6,738 nt of DNA, taken from assembly GCA_028866335.1 (NCBI GenBank), contig JAGWIL010000088.1, forward strand, positions 1-6,738, read 5' to 3'. Positions 1 through 5,979 of the stretch are shown piece by piece. The notes below the pieces were generated by a model. It made no database searches, was not told the DNA's origin, and saw only the letters and a list, made by a program, of their open reading frames with translations. The stretch is from Rhodospirillales bacterium (GTDB lineage Bacteria > Pseudomonadota > Alphaproteobacteria > Acetobacterales > Acetobacteraceae). Made by a program: the position numbers and the translations under genes. Within the stretch, counting starts at the first letter, position 1, and every line of letters starts with the position of its first letter.

Positions 1-815
1 ATCAGCGCCAGCGTGTCCTTCGGGAAGCACGAGCCGCCAAAGCCAGGGCCCGCATGGAGAAATTTGCGGCCGATCCGCCCATCCAGCCCGATGCCGCGGG
101 CAACGTCGTTCACATCCGCCCCAACCTTCTCGCAGAGATCGGCCATCTCGTTGATGAAGGTGATCTTCATCGCGAGAAAACCGTTGGCCGCGTATTTAAT
201 CAGCTCCGCCGTCTCCAGCCCGGTAAACACGATCGGGGTTTCGATTAGGTAAAGCGGGCGGTAAAGCCGGTGCAGCACCTCGCGCGCGCGCTCACTCTCC
301 GCCCCCACCACCACGCGGTCTGGCCGCATGAAATCAGGGATGGCGCTGCCCTCGCGCAGAAACTCCGGGTTGGAGGCTACTTCTATTGCCAGGTCCGGGC
401 GCAATTCGCGGGCCATTTCCAGAATTTTCCGGCCTGTGCCCACCGGCACTGTCGATTTCGTCACGATCACAGCCGGGTGGTCCAGCGCCTTCAGCACCTG
501 CTCCACCGCCGCGAACACATAGGTGAGGTCCGCATGGCCATCGCCACGGCGGGTGGGCGTGCCCACCGCGATGAAAATCGCCTCCGCCTCCGCAATGCCT
601 TCCTCCAGCGTCGCCGGAAAGCTTAACCGTCCGGCGGCGGTATTATCCGTCACCAGCTTGTCCAGCCCTGGCTCGTAAATGGGAATTTGGCCGCCGAGCA
701 GAATATCCCGCTTTACCGGATCAGCCTCAACCACCGCCACCGATACGCCGAACTCCGCGAAACAGGCGCCAGAGACGAGCCCGACATAGCCACCGCCGAT
801 AATCGCGATCCTCAC
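1..815 (-). CDS. ugd: UDP-glucose 6-dehydrogenase, 3' end beyond the window
   Basis: Oxidises UDP-glucose to UDP-glucuronate with two NAD+, in the cytoplasm, supplying acidic sugar for surface polysaccharides. The frame is open without a stop from 815 to the left edge, giving 271 residues; the family is usually about 430-450, so roughly the last 170 (the UDP-binding C-terminal domain) are missing. The product starts MRIAIIGGGYVGLVSG, the GxGxxG NAD-binding loop (G7, G9, G12). Later come TKSTVPVGTG, NPEFLREG, the catalytic stretch LIKYAANG (K207, N211) and, at the edge, GFGGSCFPKDT with the nucleophilic C263 and D267. The K-N-C-D spacing equals that of characterised enzymes (K204, N208, C260, D264). 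I chose the GTG start at 815 because GGAG lies 8 nt upstream and the Rossmann fold begins at once; a GTG at 824 is possible. The gene diverges from the sugar-phosphate transferase across 129 bases, in which I see no convincing promoter. A UDP-ManNAc or GDP-mannose dehydrogenase is less likely given these motifs. Confidence 0.93.
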   Translation of the reverse strand, partial: MRIAIIGGGYVGLVSGACFAEFGVSVAVVEADPVKRDILLGGQIPIYEPGLDKLVTDNTAAGRLSFPATLEEGIAEAEAIFIAVGTPTRRGDGHADLTYVFAAVEQVLKALDHPAVIVTKSTVPVGTGRKILEMARELRPDLAIEVASNPEFLREGSAIPDFMRPDRVVVGAESERAREVLHRLYRPLYLIETPIVFTGLETAELIKYAANGFLAMKITFINEMADLCEKVGADVNDVARGIGLDGRIGRKFLHAGPGFGGSCFPKDTLAL

Positions 816-944
816 CTCAGCCACTCCGTTCCGCTTGTAACCGTGCCTTGCTTCTGACCCGCGCGCGGAGCCAGGGCAAGCCCCACCCTGCCCAATTTCC
901 CCGCATCTTCTATTTTGCGTGCGTTTCCGTCATGGTTCGGCTGC

Positions 945-2018
945 ATGAGTCTTTCCAGCGTTTCCGTTTTGTCATTGCCCCGCCATCTGGCCCTTATGGT
1001 TGGGCTCGCCATTTTTTCCGGCATCATTGTCCGCGTCATGATCACGCTTGGCGTGCCGGATAAGCCAGACGCCCGTAAAGCCCATACCCGAACCACGCCC
1101 AAATCCGGCGGGGTTGGCATTGTTTGCGCCTTTCTTCTGGGTGTGCTGCTGCTTTACCGCTACGGCCAAGTCTCCCGCATCGCCGAGCCCTATTTCATCG
1201 GCGTTATCGCCGCCTCGCTGCTCATCGCGCTGGTTTCCATGCTGGATGATCTGCTGGACATGTCCTTCGCGGTGAAGCTTGGCACGCAGCTTATCGCGGC
1301 GCTGGCCGTCATTCTTTCCGGCCTGTGGGTGCACAACGTATCGCTGCCGTTTTTAGGCTACTTAAATCTGGGCTGGGCCGGCATGCCGCTCACGGTTTTT
1401 TTCCTGCTCTTTGTTACCAATGCGATGAATTTCATCGATGGCTTAAACGGCCTGGCCGCCGGGGTAACGCTCATCGCCTGCCTGTTTCTGGCGGGCATTG
1501 CCGGGGTGCTGGGCGGGTTTTTCATCTACACGGCCTCGCTGCTGCTGGCTGGCGGGGTGCTGGGCTTTCTACCTTACAACTTCCCCAAAGGCCGGATTTT
1601 CATGGGCGATGTCGGCAGCCAGTTCTGCGGGTTTATGCTGGCGCTGTTTGGCGTCGCCGCCGCGCGGTTCGAACAGGTGCAGATGTCCTTCCTACTGGTG
1701 CCGTTCCTGCTCTCCGGCGTGCTGTACGATGTCACTTTCACCTTGTTCCGGCGTTTTCTCGCGGGCGAGAATATCGCGCGCGCGCATAACGGCCATCTCT
1801 ATCAGGTGGTGCGCCGGGCGGGCATGGACGCCAAGCTGGTGGCGATCATCCAGTGGCTGTTCGCGGTGCTGGGCGGGCTCACCGCCATCGCCTTCATCAG
1901 CACGCCATCAGTGCCACGGCTCTGGATCGGGCTGGTGCCGCTGGCGGTGCAGATCGTCTGGACGGTTTATGTCAGCGCCCGGGCCAGGAAAGCAGGCATC
2001 GGGCGCTGGTCCAGCTAG
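945..2018 (+). CDS. Undecaprenyl-phosphate sugar-1-phosphate transferase, WecA/WbpL/MraY superfamily (glycosyltransferase family 4)
   Basis: Integral membrane enzyme expected to move a sugar-1-phosphate from a UDP-sugar onto undecaprenyl phosphate, the first step of O-antigen or exopolysaccharide repeat assembly. From the ATG at 945 it has 357 residues and about ten or eleven hydrophobic segments. Superfamily motifs appear in order: VPDKPDARKAH with PKSGGVGI (38-59), the Mg-binding DDLLD (101-105), NAMNFIDGLNGL (159-170), GDVGSQ (221-226), D262 in a YDV...RR loop, and AHNGHLYQ (280-287). The HLYQ ending resembles WbpL-type initiators rather than MraY, and no peptidoglycan genes are nearby, so cell-wall MraY is unlikely. 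The sugar cannot be told from sequence. A TTG at 915 would add ten residues, but I prefer the ATG; neither has a strong ribosome-binding site. The neighbouring UDP-glucose dehydrogenase supports a surface-glycan role. The TAG stop overlaps the first bases of the downstream hairpin. Confidence 0.9.
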   Translation: MSLSSVSVLSLPRHLALMVGLAIFSGIIVRVMITLGVPDKPDARKAHTRTTPKSGGVGIVCAFLLGVLLLYRYGQVSRIAEPYFIGVIAASLLIALVSMLDDLLDMSFAVKLGTQLIAALAVILSGLWVHNVSLPFLGYLNLGWAGMPLTVFFLLFVTNAMNFIDGLNGLAAGVTLIACLFLAGIAGVLGGFFIYTASLLLAGGVLGFLPYNFPKGRIFMGDVGSQFCGFMLALFGVAAARFEQVQMSFLLVPFLLSGVLYDVTFTLFRRFLAGENIARAHNGHLYQVVRRAGMDAKLVAIIQWLFAVLGGLTAIAFISTPSVPRLWIGLVPLAVQIVWTVYVSARARKAGIGRWSS

Positions 2019-2050
2019 AAGCCGTTCTGGCGGACGCCAGAACGGCTTCT
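2017..2050. terminator. Bidirectional hairpin between convergent genes
   Basis: Perfect inverted repeat: AGAAGCCGTTCTGGCG at 2017-2032 and its complement at 2035-2050, with only GA between. In RNA this gives about 15 pairs with a 4-nt loop. It fills the gap between the converging transferase and metZ stop codons, so it can end transcripts from both sides. There is no T-run after it on either strand, so it is not a textbook intrinsic terminator. It may instead stabilise 3' ends or act with Rho. Confidence 0.7.
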
Positions 2051-2053
2051 GAA

Positions 2054-3238
2054 TCAGACTCTTTCCAAAGCCCTGGTCAGGTCGTCGATCAAATCCTGCA
2101 CATCCTCAAGCCCCACCGAAAGCCGGATAGTGCCATCGGTAATGCCCAGCTTCGCCCGCTCCTCGGCACCGATTTTCATATGGGTCGTGGTGGCCGGATG
2201 AGTGGCGAGAGATTTCGTATCGCCCAGATTGTTCGAGATGGTGATGATCCGGAAGGCGTTCATCAGCCTGAACGCCTCTTCCTTGCCGCCCTCAAGCTCG
2301 AAGGTCACCAGCGTGCCGCCGCCGCTCATCTGGCGCATCGCCAACTCTCGCTGGGGGAAGGAGGCCAGAGTGGGGTAGAGGGCACGCTTGATCTTCGGCT
2401 GCGCATCCAAAAATTGCGCGATGGCCTCCGCCGAGTCGCTCTGCGCCTTCACGCGCAGATGCAGCGTCTCCAGACCTTTCAGAATTACCCAGGCATTGAA
2501 AGCTGAAAGCGACGGGCCGGTGTTGCGGAAGAACGGCTGAAACACCTCCTCGATCCATTTTTTCGAGGAAAGCACGGCCCCTCCCAGCACCCTTCCCTGG
2601 CCATCCATATGCTTGGTGGTGGAATACACCACCACATCGGCACCCAGTTCCAGCGGCTTTTGCAAAAGCGGCGTGGCGAACACGTTATCCACCACCACAA
2701 TCGCCCCAGCCGCGTGGGCAAGGTCGGAAACCGCGCGCAGATCCACAATGTCCAGCATCGGGTTGGAAGGGCTTTCCAGCAGCACCAAAGCGGTGGGCTG
2801 GCTCAGCGCCACCTTCCAGGCGTCCATATCCGCGCCATCCACGAACACGCTTTCCATGCCGTATTGCGGCAGCAGGGTGGAGATAATCCAGTGGCAGGAA
2901 CCGAACAAAGCGCGGGAGGCGACAACGCGGCTGCCTGCCTTCAACCCGCACATAATGGCGCTATGCACCGCCGCCATGCCGGTGGCCGTGGCGCGGCAGG
3001 CCTCCGCCCCTTCAATCTTGGCCAGCCTTGCTTCCAGCATGGAAACCGTGGGGTTGGCGAAGCGCGAATACTGGAAATGCTCAACCTGATTGGCGAACAC
3101 GGCCTCGGCCATGTCCGCACTTTCATAAGTAAAGCCGGAGGTGAGGAACAATGCCTCACCATTCTCATCCAGATTGGTGCGGATGCGCCCGGCATGGATA
3201 AGATCAGTCGCGAGGCGGGTTTTCGGCGTTTCGGACAT
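2054..3238 (-). CDS. metZ: O-succinylhomoserine sulfhydrylase
   Basis: PLP enzyme that joins O-succinylhomoserine and sulfide to give homocysteine and succinate, the direct-sulfhydrylation route to methionine, in the cytoplasm. From the ATG at 3238 it has 394 residues, normal for the family. Visible Cys/Met-metabolism PLP family features: YSRFANPT (57-64), phosphate-binding GMAA (87-90), D184 in VVVDNVFATP, the PLP lysine K209 in YSTTKHMDGQGR (the HMDGQGR extension is typical of MetZ rather than MetB or MetC), SLATHPATTTH (343-353) and the carboxylate-binding R372 in IRLSVGLED. A GTG at 3280 would add 14 residues of unfamily-like sequence and has no ribosome-binding site, so I use 3238. That ATG has a moderate GAGTAGG-like site 10 nt upstream, next to an inverted repeat. 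Regulation is probably by the SAM-II leader upstream. Cystathionine gamma-synthase or O-acetylhomoserine sulfhydrylase activity is the main alternative. Confidence 0.94.
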   Translation of the reverse strand: MSETPKTRLATDLIHAGRIRTNLDENGEALFLTSGFTYESADMAEAVFANQVEHFQYSRFANPTVSMLEARLAKIEGAEACRATATGMAAVHSAIMCGLKAGSRVVASRALFGSCHWIISTLLPQYGMESVFVDGADMDAWKVALSQPTALVLLESPSNPMLDIVDLRAVSDLAHAAGAIVVVDNVFATPLLQKPLELGADVVVYSTTKHMDGQGRVLGGAVLSSKKWIEEVFQPFFRNTGPSLSAFNAWVILKGLETLHLRVKAQSDSAEAIAQFLDAQPKIKRALYPTLASFPQRELAMRQMSGGGTLVTFELEGGKEEAFRLMNAFRIITISNNLGDTKSLATHPATTTHMKIGAEERAKLGITDGTIRLSVGLEDVQDLIDDLTRALERV

Positions 3239-3243
3239 TGTTG

Positions 3244-3281
3244 CGTGGCCTACTCTTTGCAAACAGCATCGTCCGGCCACG
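3244..3281 (-). promoter_or_regulatory. Candidate expression-platform hairpin at the metZ ribosome-binding site
   Basis: In the metZ transcript, CGTGGCC (3281-3275) can pair with GGCCACG (3250-3244), 7 bp with a 24-nt loop. The 3' arm ends 5 nt before the metZ ATG and covers the GG of the likely Shine-Dalgarno GAGTAGG; the rest of that site lies in the loop. This would lower translation when folded. That it is controlled by the upstream SAM-II element is inference. Confidence 0.4.
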
Positions 3282-3309
3282 GGAAGAGCAAGGCGCTATA
3301 ATGCCCTGA

Positions 3310-3397
3310 GCCTCTTTAGCGCGTTTATTTTGCACCCTCCCTTCAAGAAAACCCTGAAGGGAAGCCTCGCCGCAATCCGGCCGGACAAATCACGAGG
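3310..3397 (-). ncRNA. SAM-II riboswitch (metA motif) in the metZ leader, with an inserted hairpin
   Basis: Cis-acting RNA expected to bind S-adenosylmethionine and turn metZ down. On the minus strand, CCTCG (3397-3393) pairs with CGAGG (3369-3365) as P1. The P1 loop opens with TGATTTG, giving the hallmark GTGATTTG together with the last G of P1, and closes with CCGGATTGC, as in known alphaproteobacterial SAM-II RNAs. The 3' half is ATAAACGC followed by GCTAAA (3320-3315) and GAGGC, matching the conserved 3' pseudoknot strand; TTTG can pair with TAAA and GCC with GGC. Unlike compact SAM-II RNAs, about 35 nt lie between P1 and the 3' strand, holding an 8-bp hairpin (arms 3362-3355 and 3345-3338, 9-nt loop). 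The aptamer ends about 70 nt before the metZ ATG, farther than usual. Position ahead of a methionine gene fits the known role. The class assignment is strong; the exact pairing of P2 is less certain. Confidence 0.85.
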
Positions 3398-3404
3398 TAA
3401 AACG

Positions 3405-3433
3405 CACCTACGCCCGGCGGCTTGCGTGGTCAA
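3405..3433 (-). promoter_or_regulatory. Putative metZ promoter
   Basis: On the minus strand, TTGACC (3433-3428) stands 17 nt from TAGGTG (3410-3405). The -35 is good and the -10 poor. Transcription from it would start around 3398-3400, right at the 5' edge of SAM-II P1, which is where such aptamers normally begin. It overlaps the tRNA promoter on the other strand. Confidence 0.4.
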
Positions 3434-3442
3434 TCCCGCCGG
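3414..3442. repeat. Dyad CCGGCGG-N15-CCGCCGG across the two promoters
   Basis: CCGGCGG (3414-3420) and its exact complement CCGCCGG (3436-3442) are separated by 15 bases, so the half-site centres are 22 bp apart, about two helical turns. They bracket the overlapping -35 elements of the metZ and tRNA promoters. It could be an operator for a dimeric regulator. In GC-rich DNA a 7-bp match can also arise by chance. Confidence 0.3.
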
Positions 3443-3450
3443 ACTATGTA
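3422..3450 (+). promoter_or_regulatory. Putative tRNA-Gly promoter
   Basis: TTGCGT (3422-3427) and TATGTA (3445-3450) are separated by 17 bases, a reasonable sigma-70 promoter, with the likely start near 3457, about 5 nt before the mature tRNA. A small dyad, CCGCAC-G-GTGCGG (3453-3465), runs over the start site into the tRNA 5' end. Confidence 0.5.
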
Positions 3451-3461
3451 CGCCGCACGGT

Positions 3462-3536
<75 letters not shown>

Positions 3537-3543
3537 TTCCCTT

Positions 3544-5931
3544 TTATTTCCAAGGCTCCTCCGGCCAGTCATGCTTCGGGTAGCGCCCACGCATGTCCCG
3601 CCGCGCGTCCGCCCAGCCGCCGCGCCAGAACCCCGCCAAATCCGCCGTGATGGCGATGGGCCTTTGCGCCGGGGAGAGCAGCGCCAGTTGCAGCGGAATT
3701 TTGCCCCCCGCGAGCATCGGCGTTGCGTCTGTTCCGTAAAAAACCCGCGCGCGGGCGGAGGCCACCGGCACGGGGCCAGAATAATCCACCCGCACCCGCC
3801 CGCCTTTCAGGTTCAACTCAGCGGGCAGATCCCTGTCCAGCCGCGCGGCTTGCTCATGCGTCAGTTGGGCGCGGAGAAGCTGGTACATGTCCAGGCTTTT
3901 CGCCTCGCGCAGATTTGTCATCCCCGCGAGATAGGGCGCCAACCAAACCTGCACGCTGGCCGCCAAGGCGGTGCGGGAGAGGTCAGGGTAAGTTTCGTCC
4001 ACCCCTCGCATCACCGCCACCCGGGCGGAAAAATTTTCCGCCGCTTCGGTCCAGTCCAGTTGCTCCAGCCTGGTGGAAAGCGCCTGGGCAAGGGCCGCCT
4101 GAATTTCCTCCGGTGCTGGCGGGGCGGAACGGTCGCTAAGCACCAAATTCCCCAACCGCACCCGCTCGCGGACGGAGACAGCGCCGTTCACGGGGTCAAA
4201 CCCGGTCTCCCGCGTGGTTTTGCAGCGGGCTTGCAGGAACTCCGGCAAGGCGTCTGCATCCAACGCAGCCCCCAGGCGGATTTTGGAGCCTTTCCCATCC
4301 AGCGCCGCCACGGCGATAAGCCGCGCCCGCGCCAGCGGGTCTGACGCTGGAAGATTGCCGGAGCCACCGCCCGCCAGCCGGTAAGACCCCGCCTCGCCGC
4401 GCGCCTGGGCAATCCGGTCCGGGAATCCCGCCGCCACCACCGGGCCGGGCGCGCCAAAGCCCGGCATGGCCCCAACCCCCAGCCGGTTGCGGTAGAGTTT
4501 GGCGGCGTGGCGCACACGGGAGAGAATGGCCCTGTCCCCTTCCCCGCGCCCGGCCAGCACCTCCAGCCGCAGCGCCAAATCCGCCGAGGCGGTTTGGGGC
4601 AGAAAATCCCGCTCCTCCAGAATCGCGGCGATGTCAGCGGCCAAGGCGCGGGTGGGTTTGTCGGGTGCGGCCAGCATCATCGCGGCCAAACGCGGCTCGG
4701 CGCGCAGCCGGGCCATCTCCCGGCCCAGCCCCGTGATTCTGCCCGCATCATCCAGCGCGCCAAGGCTGACAAGCAAGGCAGCGGCGGCTTTCACAGCGCC
4801 CTCCGGCGGTGAGTCCGCAAATGGCAGATCACCCGGCGCTTCGCCCCAGGCGGCACAGGCCAGCACGAGGCCAGAAAGCTCGGCCGCAGAAATCTCCGGC
4901 CGGTCGAATGGCGGCAGCCCACGGTTCAGCGCTTCGCTCCACAATCTTATCGCCACACCCGGCCCCAACCGCCCGGCGCGCCCGGCGCGCTGCGTGGCGG
5001 CGGCACGGGAGATGCGCTGGGTGGTAAGGCGAGTGAGGCCGGAATTTGTGTCCAGCACTGGGGCACGGCGGTAGCCGCCATCAATCACGATCCGTACCCC
5101 CGGCACAGTGAGCGAGGTTTCCGCGATGGAGGTTGAAAGCACCACCCGCCGCTCCTGATGTTCCCGCAGCGCCTTGTCCTGCGCCTCGCGGGAAAGGTCG
5201 CCATGCAATGGCAGCACCAAAGCCGGGCAACGTTCCAGGGCCTGCTCAGTCCGGCGAATTTCGGCCATGCCGGGCAAAAAGACGAGAATATCGCCCGGAT
5301 GCTCAACCAACGCCTCCCGCACAGCCTTCGCCGCCGCATCGGGCAGATCGCGCGGGGAGATGAGGTCGCGTTTCGCGTGCTTCACCTCCACCGGAAACAT
5401 CTTGCCCTCGCTGGTGATGATGGGCGCGCCCATCAAGCCAGCGAATTTCTCTGCCTCGGCGGTGGCGGACATGGCGAGGATCCGCAACTCCGGCCGCAGG
5501 CTGCGCTGCAAATCCCGCACCAGAGCCAAAGCGAGGTCCGCTTCCAGGCTGCGCTCATGGATTTCGTCGAAAATCACCAAAGACACGTCAGAGAGTCCAG
5601 GATCGGAAAGCAGACGGGAGGTGAGCAGCCCCTCGGTGATCACCTCGATCTGGGTTTTTGGTCCCACCACCGTTTCCAGCCGGGTACGGTAGCCCACACG
5701 CTCGCCCACCACCTCGCCCAGCAGCTCGGCCATGCGCATGGCGGCGGCACGGGCGGCCAGGCGGCGGGGCTCCAGCAGCAGAATCTTGCCCAAGCCAGCT
5801 TCAAGGGCTGCCAGCGGCACCAAAGTGGTTTTGCCCGCACCCGGCGGGGCCACCAACACGGCATTGCCGCCATCGGGTTTCAGGGCGCGCAGCAATTCCG
5901 GCAGGGCTTCGGTAACGGGAAGATCAATCAT
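3544..5931 (-). CDS. hrpB: ATP-dependent helicase HrpB (DEAH-type)
   Basis: Superfamily 2 DEAH-type helicase, presumed to act on RNA in the cytoplasm; its bacterial role is poorly defined. From the ATG at 5931 it has 795 residues, about the family norm. Motifs in order: Walker A APPGAGKTT (28-36), LEPRRLAAR (53-61), DEIH (122-125), SAT (155-157), VFLPG (217-221), STSIAETSLTVPGV (266-279) and the arginine-finger motif QRAGRAGR (314-321). The C-terminal HrpB domain closes with GFWRGGWADARRDMRGRYP (767-785) and KHDWPEEP, the family signature. No frameshift or lost motif is seen. I chose 5931 because AGGG lies 6 nt upstream and MIDLPVTEALPEL matches typical N-termini; an ATG at 5964 would add 11 residues but has no ribosome-binding site. 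The gene diverges from the DsbD-like gene across 48 bases. I see no terminator after its stop, only the antisense side of the tRNA gene. HrpA is excluded by length and C-terminus. Confidence 0.95.
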   Translation of the reverse strand: MIDLPVTEALPELLRALKPDGGNAVLVAPPGAGKTTLVPLAALEAGLGKILLLEPRRLAARAAAMRMAELLGEVVGERVGYRTRLETVVGPKTQIEVITEGLLTSRLLSDPGLSDVSLVIFDEIHERSLEADLALALVRDLQRSLRPELRILAMSATAEAEKFAGLMGAPIITSEGKMFPVEVKHAKRDLISPRDLPDAAAKAVREALVEHPGDILVFLPGMAEIRRTEQALERCPALVLPLHGDLSREAQDKALREHQERRVVLSTSIAETSLTVPGVRIVIDGGYRRAPVLDTNSGLTRLTTQRISRAAATQRAGRAGRLGPGVAIRLWSEALNRGLPPFDRPEISAAELSGLVLACAAWGEAPGDLPFADSPPEGAVKAAAALLVSLGALDDAGRITGLGREMARLRAEPRLAAMMLAAPDKPTRALAADIAAILEERDFLPQTASADLALRLEVLAGRGEGDRAILSRVRHAAKLYRNRLGVGAMPGFGAPGPVVAAGFPDRIAQARGEAGSYRLAGGGSGNLPASDPLARARLIAVAALDGKGSKIRLGAALDADALPEFLQARCKTTRETGFDPVNGAVSVRERVRLGNLVLSDRSAPPAPEEIQAALAQALSTRLEQLDWTEAAENFSARVAVMRGVDETYPDLSRTALAASVQVWLAPYLAGMTNLREAKSLDMYQLLRAQLTHEQAARLDRDLPAELNLKGGRVRVDYSGPVPVASARARVFYGTDATPMLAGGKIPLQLALLSPAQRPIAITADLAGFWRGGWADARRDMRGRYPKHDWPEEPWK

Positions 5932-5979
5932 GCCGCGCCCTGGTATCAGAGCCGCCGCTTTCATGCGATATTTCAGCCA

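Noticed and set aside
270..626. Plus-strand open frame of 118 codons opposite ugd
   Set aside because: The minus strand encodes continuous UDP-glucose dehydrogenase with catalytic residues; this is a shadow.
816..944. Promoters in the ugd/transferase divergent spacer
   Set aside because: TATTTT at 911-916 and TTGCCC-like hexamers exist, but none pairs with a partner at proper spacing on either strand, so I do not annotate one.
812..1120. Minus-strand 102-codon frame between and across the ugd and transferase starts
   Set aside because: It overlaps the conserved transferase N-terminus in antisense, ends over the ugd start in another frame, and shows no domain.
3204..3269. 21-codon minus-strand reading frame starting with ATG at 3269 and overlapping the metZ start out of frame
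   Set aside because: As a leader peptide it has no clear ribosome-binding site, no methionine or other codon bias of an attenuator, and its length could easily arise by chance.
2609..3301. Plus-strand open frame of 230 codons opposite metZ
   Set aside because: It is antisense to the conserved metZ coding region and low in sequence character. It is a shadow.
3376..3385. Palindrome TCCGGCCGGA as an operator
   Set aside because: It lies inside the SAM-II P1 loop, where similar GC-rich bases occur in known members, so the riboswitch explains it better.
3571..4344. Plus-strand open frame of 257 codons opposite hrpB
   Set aside because: It lies wholly antisense to hrpB, which has complete family motifs. 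Its composition is arginine/proline/glutamine-rich, as in GC-rich shadow frames, with no recognisable domain.
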